Source: Scleromatobacter sp039920745
GTDB lineage: Bacteria; Pseudomonadota; Gammaproteobacteria; Burkholderiales; Burkholderiaceae_C
Direction of reading: 5' to 3'
Assembly: GCA_039920745.1 (NCBI GenBank)
Contig: JBDSDD010000010.1
Coordinates: 5,238 to 69,237, forward strand
Length of the DNA: 64,000 bases
A program made the translations under genes and the position numbers. A model generated the notes under the pieces. The model was not told the DNA's origin and did no database searches. It saw only the letters and a program-made list of their open reading frames with translations. Shown here in pieces: positions 20,907 through 29,868 of this stretch. Positions within the stretch are counted from its first letter, which is position 1; every line of letters starts with the position of its first letter.

Positions 20907-22667
20907 ATGAACATCCTCACTCGCCTCAAGATCGGCCAACGCCTGCTCGCAGGTTTCGCAAGCGTTCTGGTGCTGGCGATCCTCGTCGGCGCGTTCTCGA
21001 TCAGCCGCCTGGCGCAGGTCAACGCCAACACCACCGACCTGGCGACGAACTGGCTGCCGGCAACCCGCCTGTTGGGCGACTTCAAGTCCGATGTCAGCAC
21101 CTTGCGCCGCGCAGAAGCCTCCACCATCCTGTCGGGCAAGCCCGACGCGGTGGCCGCCCAGGCCCGCCGCGTCGTCGACGTCAAGGCGAAGGCGAGTGAA
21201 ACCTGGAAGGGCTACCTGGCCACTGTGGAGACGCCTGAAGAGCGCACGATCGTCACCGAGATCGAGACCGCGCGCGACCGCTACTTCGTCGCGCTCGACA
21301 AGTCACTGGCGCTCGACTTCACGGCGGACGGCGCGCACGAGAAAGCCGTCGCCCAGTTCGAGGGCGAATCCAAGGCTTCCTTCGACGCCCTCGCCGCCGC
21401 CATCAGCCGCGACGTCGATTTCCAGTCCAAGGGCGCCGACGCCGCCTACAAGCAATCGCAGGACACCTATTCGAGCGCGCGCCTGGCCGTCGTCGGCCTG
21501 CTTGCCACGGCGGTGCTGGTGGGTGCGCTGCTGGCCTTCGGCATCACGCGCTCGATCGTGCGTCCGCTGGCGAACGCGGTGAAGGTGGCCGAGGCCGTGG
21601 CCGAAGGCAACCTGACCTCCGTCGTCGTGGCCCAGGGCACCGATGAAGTCAGCCAGTTGCTGCGCGCCTTGCAGCGCATGAACGGCAGCCTGGTGGACAT
21701 CGTCTCGCGCGTGCGCAACAGCTCGGACTCGATCGCGACCGGCTCCAGCCAGATCGCGGTGGGCAATGCCGACCTGAGCCAGCGCACCGAAGAACAGGCG
21801 AGCAACCTGCAGCAGACGGCCGCCTCGATGGAAGAGCTCACCGCCACCGTCAAGCAGAACGCCGACACCGCACGTGCCGCCACCCAGATCGCCAGCAGCG
21901 CGACGGCCGCCGCCGCCGAAGGCGGGCGCGTGGTTGGCCAGGTGGTGTCGACGATGGAGCAGATCACGCAGTCCTCGCGCAAGATCGTCGACATCATCGG
22001 CGTGATCGACGGTATCGCGTTCCAGACCAATATCCTGGCGCTGAACGCCGCCGTCGAAGCGGCGCGCGCGGGCGAGCAGGGGCGCGGCTTCGCGGTCGTG
22101 GCCTCCGAAGTGCGCAGCCTGGCCCAGCGCTCGGCGGAAGCGGCCAAGGAGATCAAGTCGCTGATCGGCACCAGCGTCGAGAAGGTGGAAAGCGGCTCGC
22201 AGCTCGTCGACGAAGCCGGCAAGTCGATGGCCAACATCGTCACGCAGGTCACCCGCGTCAACGATCTGATCGGCGAGATCAGCTCCGCCAGCATGGAACA
22301 GAGCACGGGCATCGGCCAGATCGGCGATGCGGTCAACCAGCTCGACCAGGTCACGCAGCAGAACGCCGCGCTGGTGGAAGAAAGCGCCGCCGCCGCAGAG
22401 AGCCTCAAGGTACAGGCGGCCCAGCTGGCTGAGGTGGTCTCGGTCTTCAAGCTCAGCGAGAACCATCACGGCGACCCGGCACCCGCACCCGCACCCGCAC
22501 CCGCGGCCAGGTTCCAGGCCCCCAAGGCTGCGCACGCACCGAGTCGCCACGTGGCGCCGGCCAAGGCCAGGACGCCGCTGGCGCGCAACGGTGCGAAGCC
22601 CGCGCCGGCTGCGCGCGAAGCGCAGACGGTTGCCGCGGCCTCCAGCGCCGACTGGGAATCCTTCTGA
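20907..22667 (+). CDS. Methyl-accepting chemotaxis protein
   Basis: A 586-residue inner-membrane chemoreceptor. TM1 is about residues 11-31, a periplasmic four-helix sensor spans about 32-190, TM2 is about 190-211 (LAVVGLLATAVLVGALLAFG), then HAMP (SIVRPLANAVKVAEAVAEGN). The signalling hairpin tip reads GIAFQTNILALNAAVEAARAGEQ (in part), the invariant CheA/CheW contact. After an Ala/Pro linker encoded by CCCGCA repeats, the protein ends DWESF, which matches the NWETF-type pentapeptide that tethers CheR and CheB. Ligand unknown. Confidence 0.93.
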   Translation: MNILTRLKIGQRLLAGFASVLVLAILVGAFSISRLAQVNANTTDLATNWLPATRLLGDFKSDVSTLRRAEASTILSGKPDAVAAQARRVVDVKAKASETWKGYLATVETPEERTIVTEIETARDRYFVALDKSLALDFTADGAHEKAVAQFEGESKASFDALAAAISRDVDFQSKGADAAYKQSQDTYSSARLAVVGLLATAVLVGALLAFGITRSIVRPLANAVKVAEAVAEGNLTSVVVAQGTDEVSQLLRALQRMNGSLVDIVSRVRNSSDSIATGSSQIAVGNADLSQRTEEQASNLQQTAASMEELTATVKQNADTARAATQIASSATAAAAEGGRVVGQVVSTMEQITQSSRKIVDIIGVIDGIAFQTNILALNAAVEAARAGEQGRGFAVVASEVRSLAQRSAEAAKEIKSLIGTSVEKVESGSQLVDEAGKSMANIVTQVTRVNDLIGEISSASMEQSTGIGQIGDAVNQLDQVTQQNAALVEESAAAAESLKVQAAQLAEVVSVFKLSENHHGDPAPAPAPAPAARFQAPKAAHAPSRHVAPAKARTPLARNGAKPAPAAREAQTVAAASSADWESF

Positions 22668-22699
22668 GATGTCGTCCGCAAGCCCCGTCGATGACTGCG

Positions 22700-23458
22700 T
22701 CACGGCGGCAAGCAGGACGACGCGGGCGCGACAGTGGGCGCCACCAGGCCGCGCAAGCGCTGGTGCGCCTCGCCGTCCCACGCGACCGGCAGCTGGTTGC
22801 GCGCCTGCACGTAGTGATGCGTGAACACATCTAGCGTCGCGTCCAGTGTGCGCGCCGCGCGCGCGTCGCCCGCGAGGTCCAGGCACAGCGCGGCCACCTC
22901 GCTGGTGCAGAAGTGATCGTCGCGGCGCGAGCGGCGCAGGACGTACTGCGACACCTGCTCGGGCTGCAGGCTCAGCACCGGGAAGCGATCCAGGTACGGG
23001 CTCTTGCGGAACATCTTGCGCGCCTCGTTCCACGTGGCGTCCAGCAAGATGAACAGCGGATGCCGGCCGCCGTCGGGCACGCTCTCGACCGCGCGCACCA
23101 CCCGATCCGGCACCGCGTACTCACCCGGAAACACGACCACAGGCCGCCACTGCGGATCGCCCAGCAGCGCCAGCAACGCGGGATCGACCTCGGTACGGGC
23201 CCAGCCGAACGCGAAGGTGTCGGGCACGACGTCGGCGATCAGCCAGCCGGTGTTGGTCGGCTTGAGCGGCTCGATGTCGGCCATCAGCAGGCAAACGCCC
23301 GCGCGGGTGGGCACGCTCACGCGCACCGCGCACATGCAATGAGTGGGCACCAGGCGGCAGCCCTCGCAGCGCGCGCGCCTGGGCCCGCCGCGTGCCAGGA
23401 AGGGCTTGGCACTGCGCGCGAGACGCGCGGCGCGCAGCAGGGAGACGGCGTGGGTCAT
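22700..23458 (-). CDS. tapT: tRNA-uridine aminocarboxypropyltransferase (DTW domain)
   Basis: A 252-residue enzyme resembling E. coli TapT (YfiP), which makes acp3U at position 47 of tRNA from S-adenosylmethionine. Visible features are the zinc-type cysteines CEGC..CMC near residues 31-44, LLMADIEPLKPTNTGWLIAD and the DATW signature in LFILLDATWNEARKMFRKSP, close to the YfiP sequence as I recall it. A C-terminal extension carries two Cys-free variable segments. The gene is convergent with the chemoreceptor gene (32-base gap) and divergent from the crystallin-like gene. Confidence 0.88.
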   Translation of the reverse strand: MTHAVSLLRAARLARSAKPFLARGGPRRARCEGCRLVPTHCMCAVRVSVPTRAGVCLLMADIEPLKPTNTGWLIADVVPDTFAFGWARTEVDPALLALLGDPQWRPVVVFPGEYAVPDRVVRAVESVPDGGRHPLFILLDATWNEARKMFRKSPYLDRFPVLSLQPEQVSQYVLRRSRRDDHFCTSEVAALCLDLAGDARAARTLDATLDVFTHHYVQARNQLPVAWDGEAHQRLRGLVAPTVAPASSCLPP

Positions 23459-23586
23459 TCGTTATTCTCTCGCGTGTCCGCTCGACACGACCTGCTGCCG
23501 GCACGCAAACGCGAAACATCGCGGAAACGCTCAGTTACCGATCGTCTTGTCCCGCGAATCATGCGTTCGTGCGTTAGATCACCAAG

Positions 23587-23606
23587 GCGACGCGAATCGG
23601 CGTCGC
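23587..23606. promoter_or_regulatory. Inverted repeat upstream of crystallin-like gene
   Basis: GCGACGC-GAATCG-GCGTCGC has perfect 7-bp arms, 27 bases upstream of the ATG at 23633. It could be an operator or a leader hairpin. The 174-base spacer it sits in is shared with the divergent tapT gene. Confidence 0.4.
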
Positions 23607-23632
23607 TGCCCTCGGATCAGTCCAGGAGACCC

Positions 23633-24730
23633 ATGACTTCCATCCTCCCCCGTGCGCTCGCACTGGCCGCGCTCGTCGCCGCCGGCCACGCGTCAGCCAC
23701 CATCACGCTGTTCGGCCACGACGGCTTCCACGGCGCGCGCGTCACGCTGGCAGAGCCCGCGCCCGACTTCCGCGAGTTCAACTTCAACGACCGCGCCTCC
23801 TCGGTGATCGTCGAGGGAGAGCCCTGGGAGGTCTGCCAGGACGTGGGCTTCCGCAATCGCTGCGCGATCCTCGTGCCGGGCAGCTACCCCGACCTCGCCG
23901 CCATCGGACTGGGCGACCAGTTGTCGTCCGCGCGTCCGGCGCGCCGCGAACCGCCGCCGCCCCCGCCGCCCCCGCCGCAGCCCGAGCCGCCGCAGAACGG
24001 CGACATCGTGTTCTTCGAGCACCCCGGCTTCCACGGCCGCAGCCTGGGCACGTCCGGCGAGATCGACAACCTGACCCAGTACGGCTTCAACGACCGCGCG
24101 ACATCGGTGATGGTGCTCGAAGGTCGCTGGGAGGTCTGCGAACACGCTGGTTTCGAAGGTCGCTGCATGATCCTGCGCCCGGGCCAGTACCCCGACCTGC
24201 GCGCGATGGGCATGAACGACATGATCTCGTCGGTGCGCCGCGTCCACCACGAAGCCCGCTTCGAGGACAACCGCTACGCGCCGCCGCCGCAGCCGGTCTA
24301 TGACTGGCGCCGTCGCCCGCAGGAGTTCGTCGAGGCGGTGCCGGTCGAGTCGGTGCACGTCGTCTACGCCGCACCGCAGATGCAGCAACAGTGCTGGGTC
24401 GAGCAGTCGGCCGCACCGGCCAACGCGCGCACCGGCGGCGCGCTGGTGGGTGGCCTGATCGGCGGCATCCTGGGCCACCAGATCGGCGACGGCAATCGCC
24501 ACGGCACGACCGTCGGCGGTGCCGTGGTCGGCGCGGTCGTGGGCTCGCAGATCGCCCGCGGCGCCGAGCAGCCGCAGGACGTGACGCGCTGCAACAGCGT
24601 GCCCGTCAACCAGGGCGTCGATCACTACGACGTCTCGTACTGGTACCACGGCGTGCGCCATCACGTGCAGACGACGCAGCCCCCGGGCCCGACGATCGTC
24701 GTCAACAGCGACGGCGAGCCGCGGATCTGA
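23633..24730 (+). CDS. Secreted beta/gamma-crystallin protein with glycine zipper
   Basis: A 365-residue envelope protein. The signal peptide (TSILPRALALAALVAAGHASA) is followed by two beta/gamma-crystallin domains, about residues 22-100 and 124-202. Each shows the Greek-key pattern: HDGFHGARVTL with FNFNDRASSVIVEGEPWEVC, and HPGFHGRSLGT with YGFNDRATSVMVLEGRWEVC (in part). NDRASS and NDRATS fit the Ca-binding motif N/D-N/D-X-X-S/T-S. A run of nine prolines links them. Near residue 262, GGALVGGLIGGILGHQIGDG and GGAVVGAVVGSQIARG form a glycine-zipper segment like Rick_17kDa antigens. The ATG at 23633 follows GGAGAC. Confidence 0.85.
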   Translation: MTSILPRALALAALVAAGHASATITLFGHDGFHGARVTLAEPAPDFREFNFNDRASSVIVEGEPWEVCQDVGFRNRCAILVPGSYPDLAAIGLGDQLSSARPARREPPPPPPPPPQPEPPQNGDIVFFEHPGFHGRSLGTSGEIDNLTQYGFNDRATSVMVLEGRWEVCEHAGFEGRCMILRPGQYPDLRAMGMNDMISSVRRVHHEARFEDNRYAPPPQPVYDWRRRPQEFVEAVPVESVHVVYAAPQMQQQCWVEQSAAPANARTGGALVGGLIGGILGHQIGDGNRHGTTVGGAVVGAVVGSQIARGAEQPQDVTRCNSVPVNQGVDHYDVSYWYHGVRHHVQTTQPPGPTIVVNSDGEPRI

Positions 24731-24745
24731 ACGGATCCGCAGTGA

Positions 24746-25927
24746 CTAGCCGAGGTCGCGGGCGTGCACCCGAGTGCGCCCGCGACCCGCTTCCTTGGCC
24801 AGGTACATCGCCTGGTCGGCCCGCTCGATGGCTTGGTGCGTGGACTCGCCAGCACCGTACTCCGAGGCACCGGCCGAAAAGCTGATCCGCAACCCGGGCA
24901 GCACGTGGTCGAACGACATCTGCGCCATCGCCTCGCGCAGCCGGTCGACCAGCACGGCCGCCACGCCGGCGCGCACATGCGGCAGCACCACCAGGAACTC
25001 CTCGCCGCCCCAGCGACCCGCGAAGTCCGACTCGCGCAGTCCGCCACGCAACACCTCGGCGAACTCGCGCAGCACGGCGTCGCCTGCGGCGTGGCCATGG
25101 TGGTCGTTGACTGCCTTGAAGTGATCCAGGTCGATCAGCACAACGCTCAATGGCTGGCCGGCGCGCAGGCAGCGACCGTGCTCGATCCCCAGCACCTCGA
25201 CGATGTGGCGGCGGTTGCTCAGGCGGGTCAGCTCATCGACCTGCGCCAGCTCGCGGATCGTCGCCAGCGCCTGCTGCAGTTCCAGCTTGCGTTCGCTCAG
25301 GCGCGCGCGCAAGCCGCCCATGCGGATGGACAACACCGACGTGGCCACCAGCAGGATCGCGGCGAAAGTGAAGTGCAGTGCCTCGATGCGCGCGGGGTAC
25401 AGCCTGGGCGAGGTCAGGCACATCCAGGTCATCGTGCCCGCCAGCAGCAGCAGCGCGAACACGCACAGGGCCAGCGCCTGGCGGTTGCGCAGCACGAACA
25501 TGCCCCAGACGAGGTTGAGCATCATGATGGCGATGACAGCGCCGCGCAGCTCCGGATTGATCGCGTAGCCGAGGGCCGTGGCGGCGACGCCGAAGGCCGA
25601 TTGCGACAACGTCAGCGAGGCGTCGCTGCTCAGGCGCTCGCTGATGCCGGTGCGAATGAGCACGTAGAACGCGAGGATGCCGGAGATGCTGAACGCCGAC
25701 CATGCGACGGCGGCCGTGGCGTCCATCAGGCCCAGTTGCACCTCCCAGGCGACGACCAGCGCGAACAGCACATAGACAAGCACCGCCAGCAGCGTCAGCG
25801 TGATCGGCCCGTGGCGCTCCGGCGCATCGCCGAACACCCAGCGCGACCAGACGCCGGCGGCACTCGCCCCGCGCCCCGGCGGGCTCCCGGCGTGAGGCGG
25901 ATCGGGCGGCGTCAAGAGGGTGGACAT
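24746..25927 (-). CDS. Membrane diguanylate cyclase (GGDEF)
   Basis: A 393-residue protein predicted to make cyclic di-GMP. Six hydrophobic segments lie between residues about 45 and 205. A short coiled coil (ERKLELQQALATIRELAQVD) leads to the GGDEF domain, about 230-390, with DELTRLSNRRHIVEVL, IDLDHFKAVNDHHGHAAGD and the active-site loop RWGGEEF. The RxxD inhibitory site is not obvious: the residues before GGEEF read ESDFAGRW. The ATG at 25927 was chosen because the upstream frame is not protein-like. It is divergent from the small membrane gene at 26203. Confidence 0.92.
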   Translation of the reverse strand: MSTLLTPPDPPHAGSPPGRGASAAGVWSRWVFGDAPERHGPITLTLLAVLVYVLFALVVAWEVQLGLMDATAAVAWSAFSISGILAFYVLIRTGISERLSSDASLTLSQSAFGVAATALGYAINPELRGAVIAIMMLNLVWGMFVLRNRQALALCVFALLLLAGTMTWMCLTSPRLYPARIEALHFTFAAILLVATSVLSIRMGGLRARLSERKLELQQALATIRELAQVDELTRLSNRRHIVEVLGIEHGRCLRAGQPLSVVLIDLDHFKAVNDHHGHAAGDAVLREFAEVLRGGLRESDFAGRWGGEEFLVVLPHVRAGVAAVLVDRLREAMAQMSFDHVLPGLRISFSAGASEYGAGESTHQAIERADQAMYLAKEAGRGRTRVHARDLG

Positions 25928-26072
25928 GGGGGGCAGGTTCAGGCCGATTATGCGGGGCTCGCCCGACGCACCGCTGACGGGAGCAAACCAGCACTCGCTC
26001 GTGGGCAGGGTCGCAGCGGGTAGTCGGGGTGCTGGGTTGCTCTGGCTTGCGGGACTTGCCGGGGCGGCCATG

Positions 26073-26106
26073 GCATGCCGGCTTGGGATGACCACGGCCG
26101 GCATGC
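26073..26106. repeat. Inverted repeat in divergent spacer
   Basis: GCATGCCGG and CCGGCATGC form perfect 9-bp arms around a 16-base spacer, in the 275-base region between the diguanylate cyclase gene and the small membrane protein gene. The arms are long enough to be a regulator site. No clear promoter was seen beside it. Confidence 0.45.
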
Positions 26107-26202
26107 AGCGTCAGCCCAGTCGATGGGCACCAACAAAGCAGGAAGCGTTCCGTCGTGCACCAGCATCCGCGACGGCAAGTTCGGCAGGCTTTACAGTGCC
26201 CC

Positions 26203-26547
26203 ATGCAGCCCAGGCGCCAACAGCCCGTCACGCTCGCCGACCGCGGCATGGCCGCGAGCCTTTGCGCGCTCTTCGTCAGTGCAACGCTGGCTGTGCTGCT
26301 CGTCGGCTTCTTCTGCGTTTTCCGGGGCTTTGGAGCGCAAATGATCTTGCGAATCCACCTGGTGCACGCCTGGAGCGCCTGCGTCGGAGCGGCCACGCTG
26401 CTGGGCTTCGTGACCGGCAGCGAGCCGCTGCCGGACCTGCTCGCGCATTTCTGGGGCACCGCCAAGCCGCGACGGCTCGAGCTGACGCTGGGCCTGTGGG
26501 CGGCGGTGGCGGTGGTCGCGGTGGTCGCCGAACTGGCCAGCCGCTGA
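26203..26547 (+). CDS. Small integral membrane protein, unknown
   Basis: A 114-residue protein with three hydrophobic segments (ASLCALFVSATLAVLLVGFF, the LVHAWSACVGAATLLGFV stretch and LGLWAAVAVVAVVAEL) and short polar loops. No family recognised. The ATG at 26203 was preferred to an in-frame earlier start because the preceding residues are Arg/Gln-rich with no coding look. The downstream methyltransferase gene starts 87 bases later on the same strand. The membrane topology is inferred by eye. Confidence 0.6.
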   Translation: MQPRRQQPVTLADRGMAASLCALFVSATLAVLLVGFFCVFRGFGAQMILRIHLVHAWSACVGAATLLGFVTGSEPLPDLLAHFWGTAKPRRLELTLGLWAAVAVVAVVAELASR

Positions 26548-26634
26548 TCGGCCCTGGCCACCACGACCACCGACAGGGAGCCACGTGCCTATCCATCGAC
26601 GTCTCGTCCAGCGGCCGCGTGCCCGATCTTCAAC

Positions 26635-27414
26635 ATGACCAGCTCTTGCGGCAACCTCGAAGAGTTCACCGATCCGCTCAACTACGACCTTGAGCAAGGC
26701 CCGCTGTCGCAGGCCCGCATCGAGTTCTGGCGTCGGATGGCGCAGCAGTTCGGCGGGCCGGTGCTGGAACTCGGCTGCGGCACCGGCCTGGTGGCGATTC
26801 CCGTGGCGGCGATGGGCCTGTCGGTCACCGGCGTCGATCTCTGCGCGCCCCTGCTCGCGCACGCGCAGGCGAAGGCCTTGCGCGACGACGTCGACGTGCG
26901 CTGGGTGCAGTCCGACGTGCGCGCGCTCGCGCTGCCGCGCCGCTTCGGCTTCGTGATCCTCACCGGCAACGCGTTCCAGGCCTTCCTCACGAAGGCCGAC
27001 CAGCGGGCCTTGATGGCCACCGTGCGCGGCCACCTGGCGCCCGAGGGCGTGTTCGGATTCGAGACGCGCAACCCCGCGGGGCACGCACTGCGCGACGAGC
27101 CGGAGGGCCCGACCGAGATCGACTACGTCGACGTGGCCGGACGGCGGGTGCTGCTGACATCGAGCCAGCGCTGGGACGAGGCTGCGCAGGTGATCCACTG
27201 GACGACATACCGTCGCTGGACTTCGGCGGACGGCGCGCCGCAGGAGCGCACGACGCGCATCGCATGCCGCTTCACGAGCCCCGACGACATCGAGGATCTG
27301 CTCGACGCAGCCGGCCTCGAGATCGTCACGCAATACGGCGACTGGAACTTCTCGCCCTTCCGTGCCAGCGGCGAGCGGCTCATCACGCTGTGCCGGCTTC
27401 GCGCGGGCGCGTGA
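26635..27414 (+). CDS. SAM-dependent methyltransferase
   Basis: A 259-residue class I methyltransferase. Motif I, VLELGCGTGLVAIPVAAMGL (residues about 43-62), binds S-adenosylmethionine; the acidic strand-2 end is VTGVDLCAPLL. Motif post-II is VQSDVRALALPRRFGFVI. A beta-rich insertion follows with YVDVAGRRVLLTSSQRWDEAAQ (in part). Substrate cannot be told; the layout resembles small-molecule methyltransferases. Convergent with minE, with a 28-base gap. Confidence 0.87.
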   Translation: MTSSCGNLEEFTDPLNYDLEQGPLSQARIEFWRRMAQQFGGPVLELGCGTGLVAIPVAAMGLSVTGVDLCAPLLAHAQAKALRDDVDVRWVQSDVRALALPRRFGFVILTGNAFQAFLTKADQRALMATVRGHLAPEGVFGFETRNPAGHALRDEPEGPTEIDYVDVAGRRVLLTSSQRWDEAAQVIHWTTYRRWTSADGAPQERTTRIACRFTSPDDIEDLLDAAGLEIVTQYGDWNFSPFRASGERLITLCRLRAGA

Positions 27415-27442
27415 CGCGCGGCACGCGCATGACGCACCCGCG

Positions 27443-27700
27443 TCAGCGCGCGGAGTCCGGCAGCTCGATCTTGACTTCGAGCACCTCGAGGTCGTCCTGG
27501 CGTTCCAGGTGCACCTTGATGTCCTCGGGATTGATCGACACGTACTTCGAGATCACCGCGATCAGTTCGCGCTGCAGCGCGGGCAGGTAGTCGGCCTTCG
27601 AGCGACCGCCGCGCTCGTGCGCGAGGATGATCTGCAGCCGCTCCTTGGCGACCGACGCGGTCTTCTTCTTTTCGCCGAGCAGGAAGGAGAACAAGGACAT
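27443..27700 (-). CDS. minE: Cell-division topological specificity factor MinE
   Basis: An 85-residue protein that drives MinD oscillation and keeps the MinC/D inhibitor away from midcell. The N-terminal MSLFSFLLGEKKKTASVAKE is the membrane-targeting segment; ERLQIILAHER is the anti-MinCD helix/strand. The C-terminal dimerisation domain (LIAVISKYVSINPEDIKVHL) is typical. Start 27700 overlaps the minD stop by one base. The frame is open upstream through minD but only this part resembles MinE. Confidence 0.97.
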   Translation of the reverse strand: MSLFSFLLGEKKKTASVAKERLQIILAHERGGRSKADYLPALQRELIAVISKYVSINPEDIKVHLERQDDLEVLEVKIELPDSAR

Positions 27701-28518
27701 CACTTGCCACCTCCGAACAGGCGCTTGAAGAAGCCCGCCTTGACGTTGTCGACGAAGCGCATCGGCTTGTCTTCGCCGAGGAAGCGGGCGACGAGGTCGG
27801 TGTAGGCCTCGGACACGTCGGACTCCTTCAGGTGGATCGCCGGCGTGCCCTGGTTGGACGCCTGCAGCACGCTTTCCGACTCGGGGATCACGCCCATCAG
27901 CGGGATGCGCAGGATCTCCTGGATATCGGTGACCGACAGCATCTGGCCTTCCTCGACGCGCGCCGGGTTGTAGCGCGTGATGACCAGGTGCTCCTTGATG
28001 GGCTCGGCGCCGTCGATCGCGCGCTTGGTCTTGCTGCCCAGCATGCCGATGATGCGGTCGGAGTCGCGCACCGAAGAGACCTCCGGGTTGGTGACCACCA
28101 GCGCCTCGTCGGCGAAGTGCATCGCCAGCAGCGCGCCCGTCTCGATGCCGGCCGGCGAATCGCAGACGATGTAGTCGAAGCCCATCTCGGCGAGTTCCTT
28201 GAGCACGCGCTCGACGCCGTCCTTGGTCAGGGCCTCCTTGTCGCGCGTCTGCGAGGCCGGCAGCACGAACAGGTTGTCGCACTGCTTGTCCTTGATCAGC
28301 GTCTGGTGCAGGTTGGCTTCGTTGTTGATCACGTTGATCAGGTCGTAGACCACGCGACGCTCGCAGCCCATGATCAGGTCGAGGTTGCGCAGGCCGACGT
28401 CGAAGTCGATCACGGCTGTCTTGTGGCCGCGCAGCGCGAGGCCAGTCGAGAAGCTCGCGCTGGTGGTGGTCTTGCCGACCCCGCCCTTGCCGGAGGTGAC
28501 GACGACGATCTTTGCCAT
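27700..28518 (-). CDS. minD: Septum-site-determining ATPase MinD
   Basis: A 272-residue ParA-family ATPase that binds the inner membrane in its ATP dimer form and recruits MinC. The deviant Walker A is VTSGKGGVGKTT (residues about 6-17) with the signature lysine KGG. The motif IDFDVGLRNLDLIMGCERR (in part) is MinD-specific. The C-terminal amphipathic membrane helix is FVDNVKAGFFKRLFGGGK. The gene lies between minC (24-base gap) and minE (1-base overlap). Confidence 0.98.
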   Translation of the reverse strand: MAKIVVVTSGKGGVGKTTTSASFSTGLALRGHKTAVIDFDVGLRNLDLIMGCERRVVYDLINVINNEANLHQTLIKDKQCDNLFVLPASQTRDKEALTKDGVERVLKELAEMGFDYIVCDSPAGIETGALLAMHFADEALVVTNPEVSSVRDSDRIIGMLGSKTKRAIDGAEPIKEHLVITRYNPARVEEGQMLSVTDIQEILRIPLMGVIPESESVLQASNQGTPAIHLKESDVSEAYTDLVARFLGEDKPMRFVDNVKAGFFKRLFGGGK

Positions 28519-28542
28519 TGAGTGGAATCCTGAAGAAAGAAG

Positions 28543-29283
28543 TTAGATCTTGAGCGGCGTCATGACGAGCACGCCGTCGACCAGCCGCACCATGGCGGGC
28601 TTGCCGGCCACGTCCTTGGGCAACGGCGTTTCGGTGGTGCGGTAGACGCCGGCGATGGCGATGAGTTCGGGCTCGAGGCAGGTCGTGAAGATGCGCGCCC
28701 CGGTGTTGCCGCGCGAACCGGCGATGGCCTTGCCGCGCAGCGGGCCGTAGACGTGGACGTTGCCGTCAGCCAGAACCTCGGCGCCAGCGTTGACGGCACC
28801 CTGCACGATGAGGTCGCCGCCCTTGGCGTAGGCCTGCTGGCCGGAGCGCAGCGGCTTGTCGACGATCAGCGTGGGCACGTGCACCGGCACCTCGCGCACG
28901 ACCTCGACTTCGCGAATCACTTCCACCTCGACCGCACGCGGCTTTTGCGGCGGCGCGACGTCGGGTGCGGCGGCCAGGCCCGCAGCCAGCGCGTCGGCCA
29001 TCTGCGCCGCGTTGCCGCCGGTGACCAGCGATGGACACATGCGGTGCTTGCGCAACGCGGCCACGACGGCGTCGAACGCGATCGGCTCTTCGCGCTCGCG
29101 CACGGGCGCGAGGTCGATGACGACCGGGTCGTTGTCGAAGAAATTGGGCGTGTCGCCCAGGCGTTGCTGCAATTCGTCCGCGAGGACGGCGGCGTCGGCC
29201 TGGTGCAGCACCACGGTGACCAGCGGCAGGCTGGTGTCCTTCAGTTCGAACGCAAACGGAATCACTGTCGAGTCGGCAACCAT
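28543..29283 (-). CDS. minC: Septum-site-determining protein MinC
   Basis: FtsZ-assembly inhibitor directed to the poles by MinD, first gene of minCDE. It has 246 residues: an N-terminal FtsZ-binding domain (about 1-110), a linker with acidic and Val-rich sequence (VEVEVIREVEVVREVPV), then the C-terminal beta-helix with GDLIVQGAVNAGAEVLADGN, VHVYGPLRGKAIAGSRGN and ARIFTTCLEPELIAIAG (in part), the standard MinC_C motifs. Two starts are possible: ATG at 29283 or a GTG 18 bases upstream at 29301. Neither has a strong ribosome site; ATG is preferred. Confidence 0.95.
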   Translation of the reverse strand: MVADSTVIPFAFELKDTSLPLVTVVLHQADAAVLADELQQRLGDTPNFFDNDPVVIDLAPVREREEPIAFDAVVAALRKHRMCPSLVTGGNAAQMADALAAGLAAAPDVAPPQKPRAVEVEVIREVEVVREVPVHVPTLIVDKPLRSGQQAYAKGGDLIVQGAVNAGAEVLADGNVHVYGPLRGKAIAGSRGNTGARIFTTCLEPELIAIAGVYRTTETPLPKDVAGKPAMVRLVDGVLVMTPLKI

Positions 29284-29379
29284 CGGCGTCGGGAAGCGCA
29301 CAAAGCGGCGGAGTTTACCGGGTCGCGATGTCCGCCCTGTAACCGAAGGGTTGGTCCGGTTGCGTTAAGGTGCGCCCCC

Positions 29380-29757
29380 ATGAACAGCGCCCTCCCCGCC
29401 ATGCCCGCTCCGGTCGAGCCCGCAAAGCCCGAGCGCTGGCACGTCGACGCCGGTGACGCCGATGTCGCCACGCTGGTGATTCCGGCGGACTCGTTGCGCA
29501 CGCGACATTTCGAGATCGATTGCCGCCTGGTCGTGGCGGCGATCGCCACGGGGGCGCAACACGGCATGCGCGTGGACGTCGACGGCGGCCTCGAATGGAC
29601 GCGTCGTGCGCCCACCGAGAACCCGGGCCAGACCGACTCGGTCGACTACCACTTCCGGCGCGACCTGCCGCCGGGCAAGCCGCTGCGCATCGTCGTCAAG
29701 ACCCAGGCCAGGGGCGCGCGCCGCGTTCGGCTGGTGATCGAGGCCGAAGAGAGCTGA
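29380..29757 (+). CDS. Small uncharacterised protein
   Basis: A 125-residue soluble protein without signal peptide. The sequence looks beta-rich (ATLVIPADSLRTRHFEIDCR, RLVVAAIATGAQHGMRVDVD and KPLRIVVKTQARGARRVRLV) and may be a small beta-sandwich. No family recognised. It is divergent from minC across 96 bases. Coding strength is supported by strong G/C at third codon positions. It is too isolated for a functional guess. Confidence 0.6.
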   Translation: MNSALPAMPAPVEPAKPERWHVDAGDADVATLVIPADSLRTRHFEIDCRLVVAAIATGAQHGMRVDVDGGLEWTRRAPTENPGQTDSVDYHFRRDLPPGKPLRIVVKTQARGARRVRLVIEAEES

Positions 29758-29868
29758 TCCGTCCGGAGCCCCCGGCACGGGTCTCTGCACCTTCGCGCCG
29801 ATGGACGGGTGCGCGGAGCCGGACCCAAAATCAGCTCATCAATAAAATGCCGACTCCGGAGGGCCCGC

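Noticed and set aside
22480..22503. CCCGCA hexanucleotide repeat as a phase-variable tract
   Set aside because: The unit is six bases and in frame, so copy changes only lengthen the Pro/Ala linker of the chemoreceptor; the same is true of the shorter tract near 2585.
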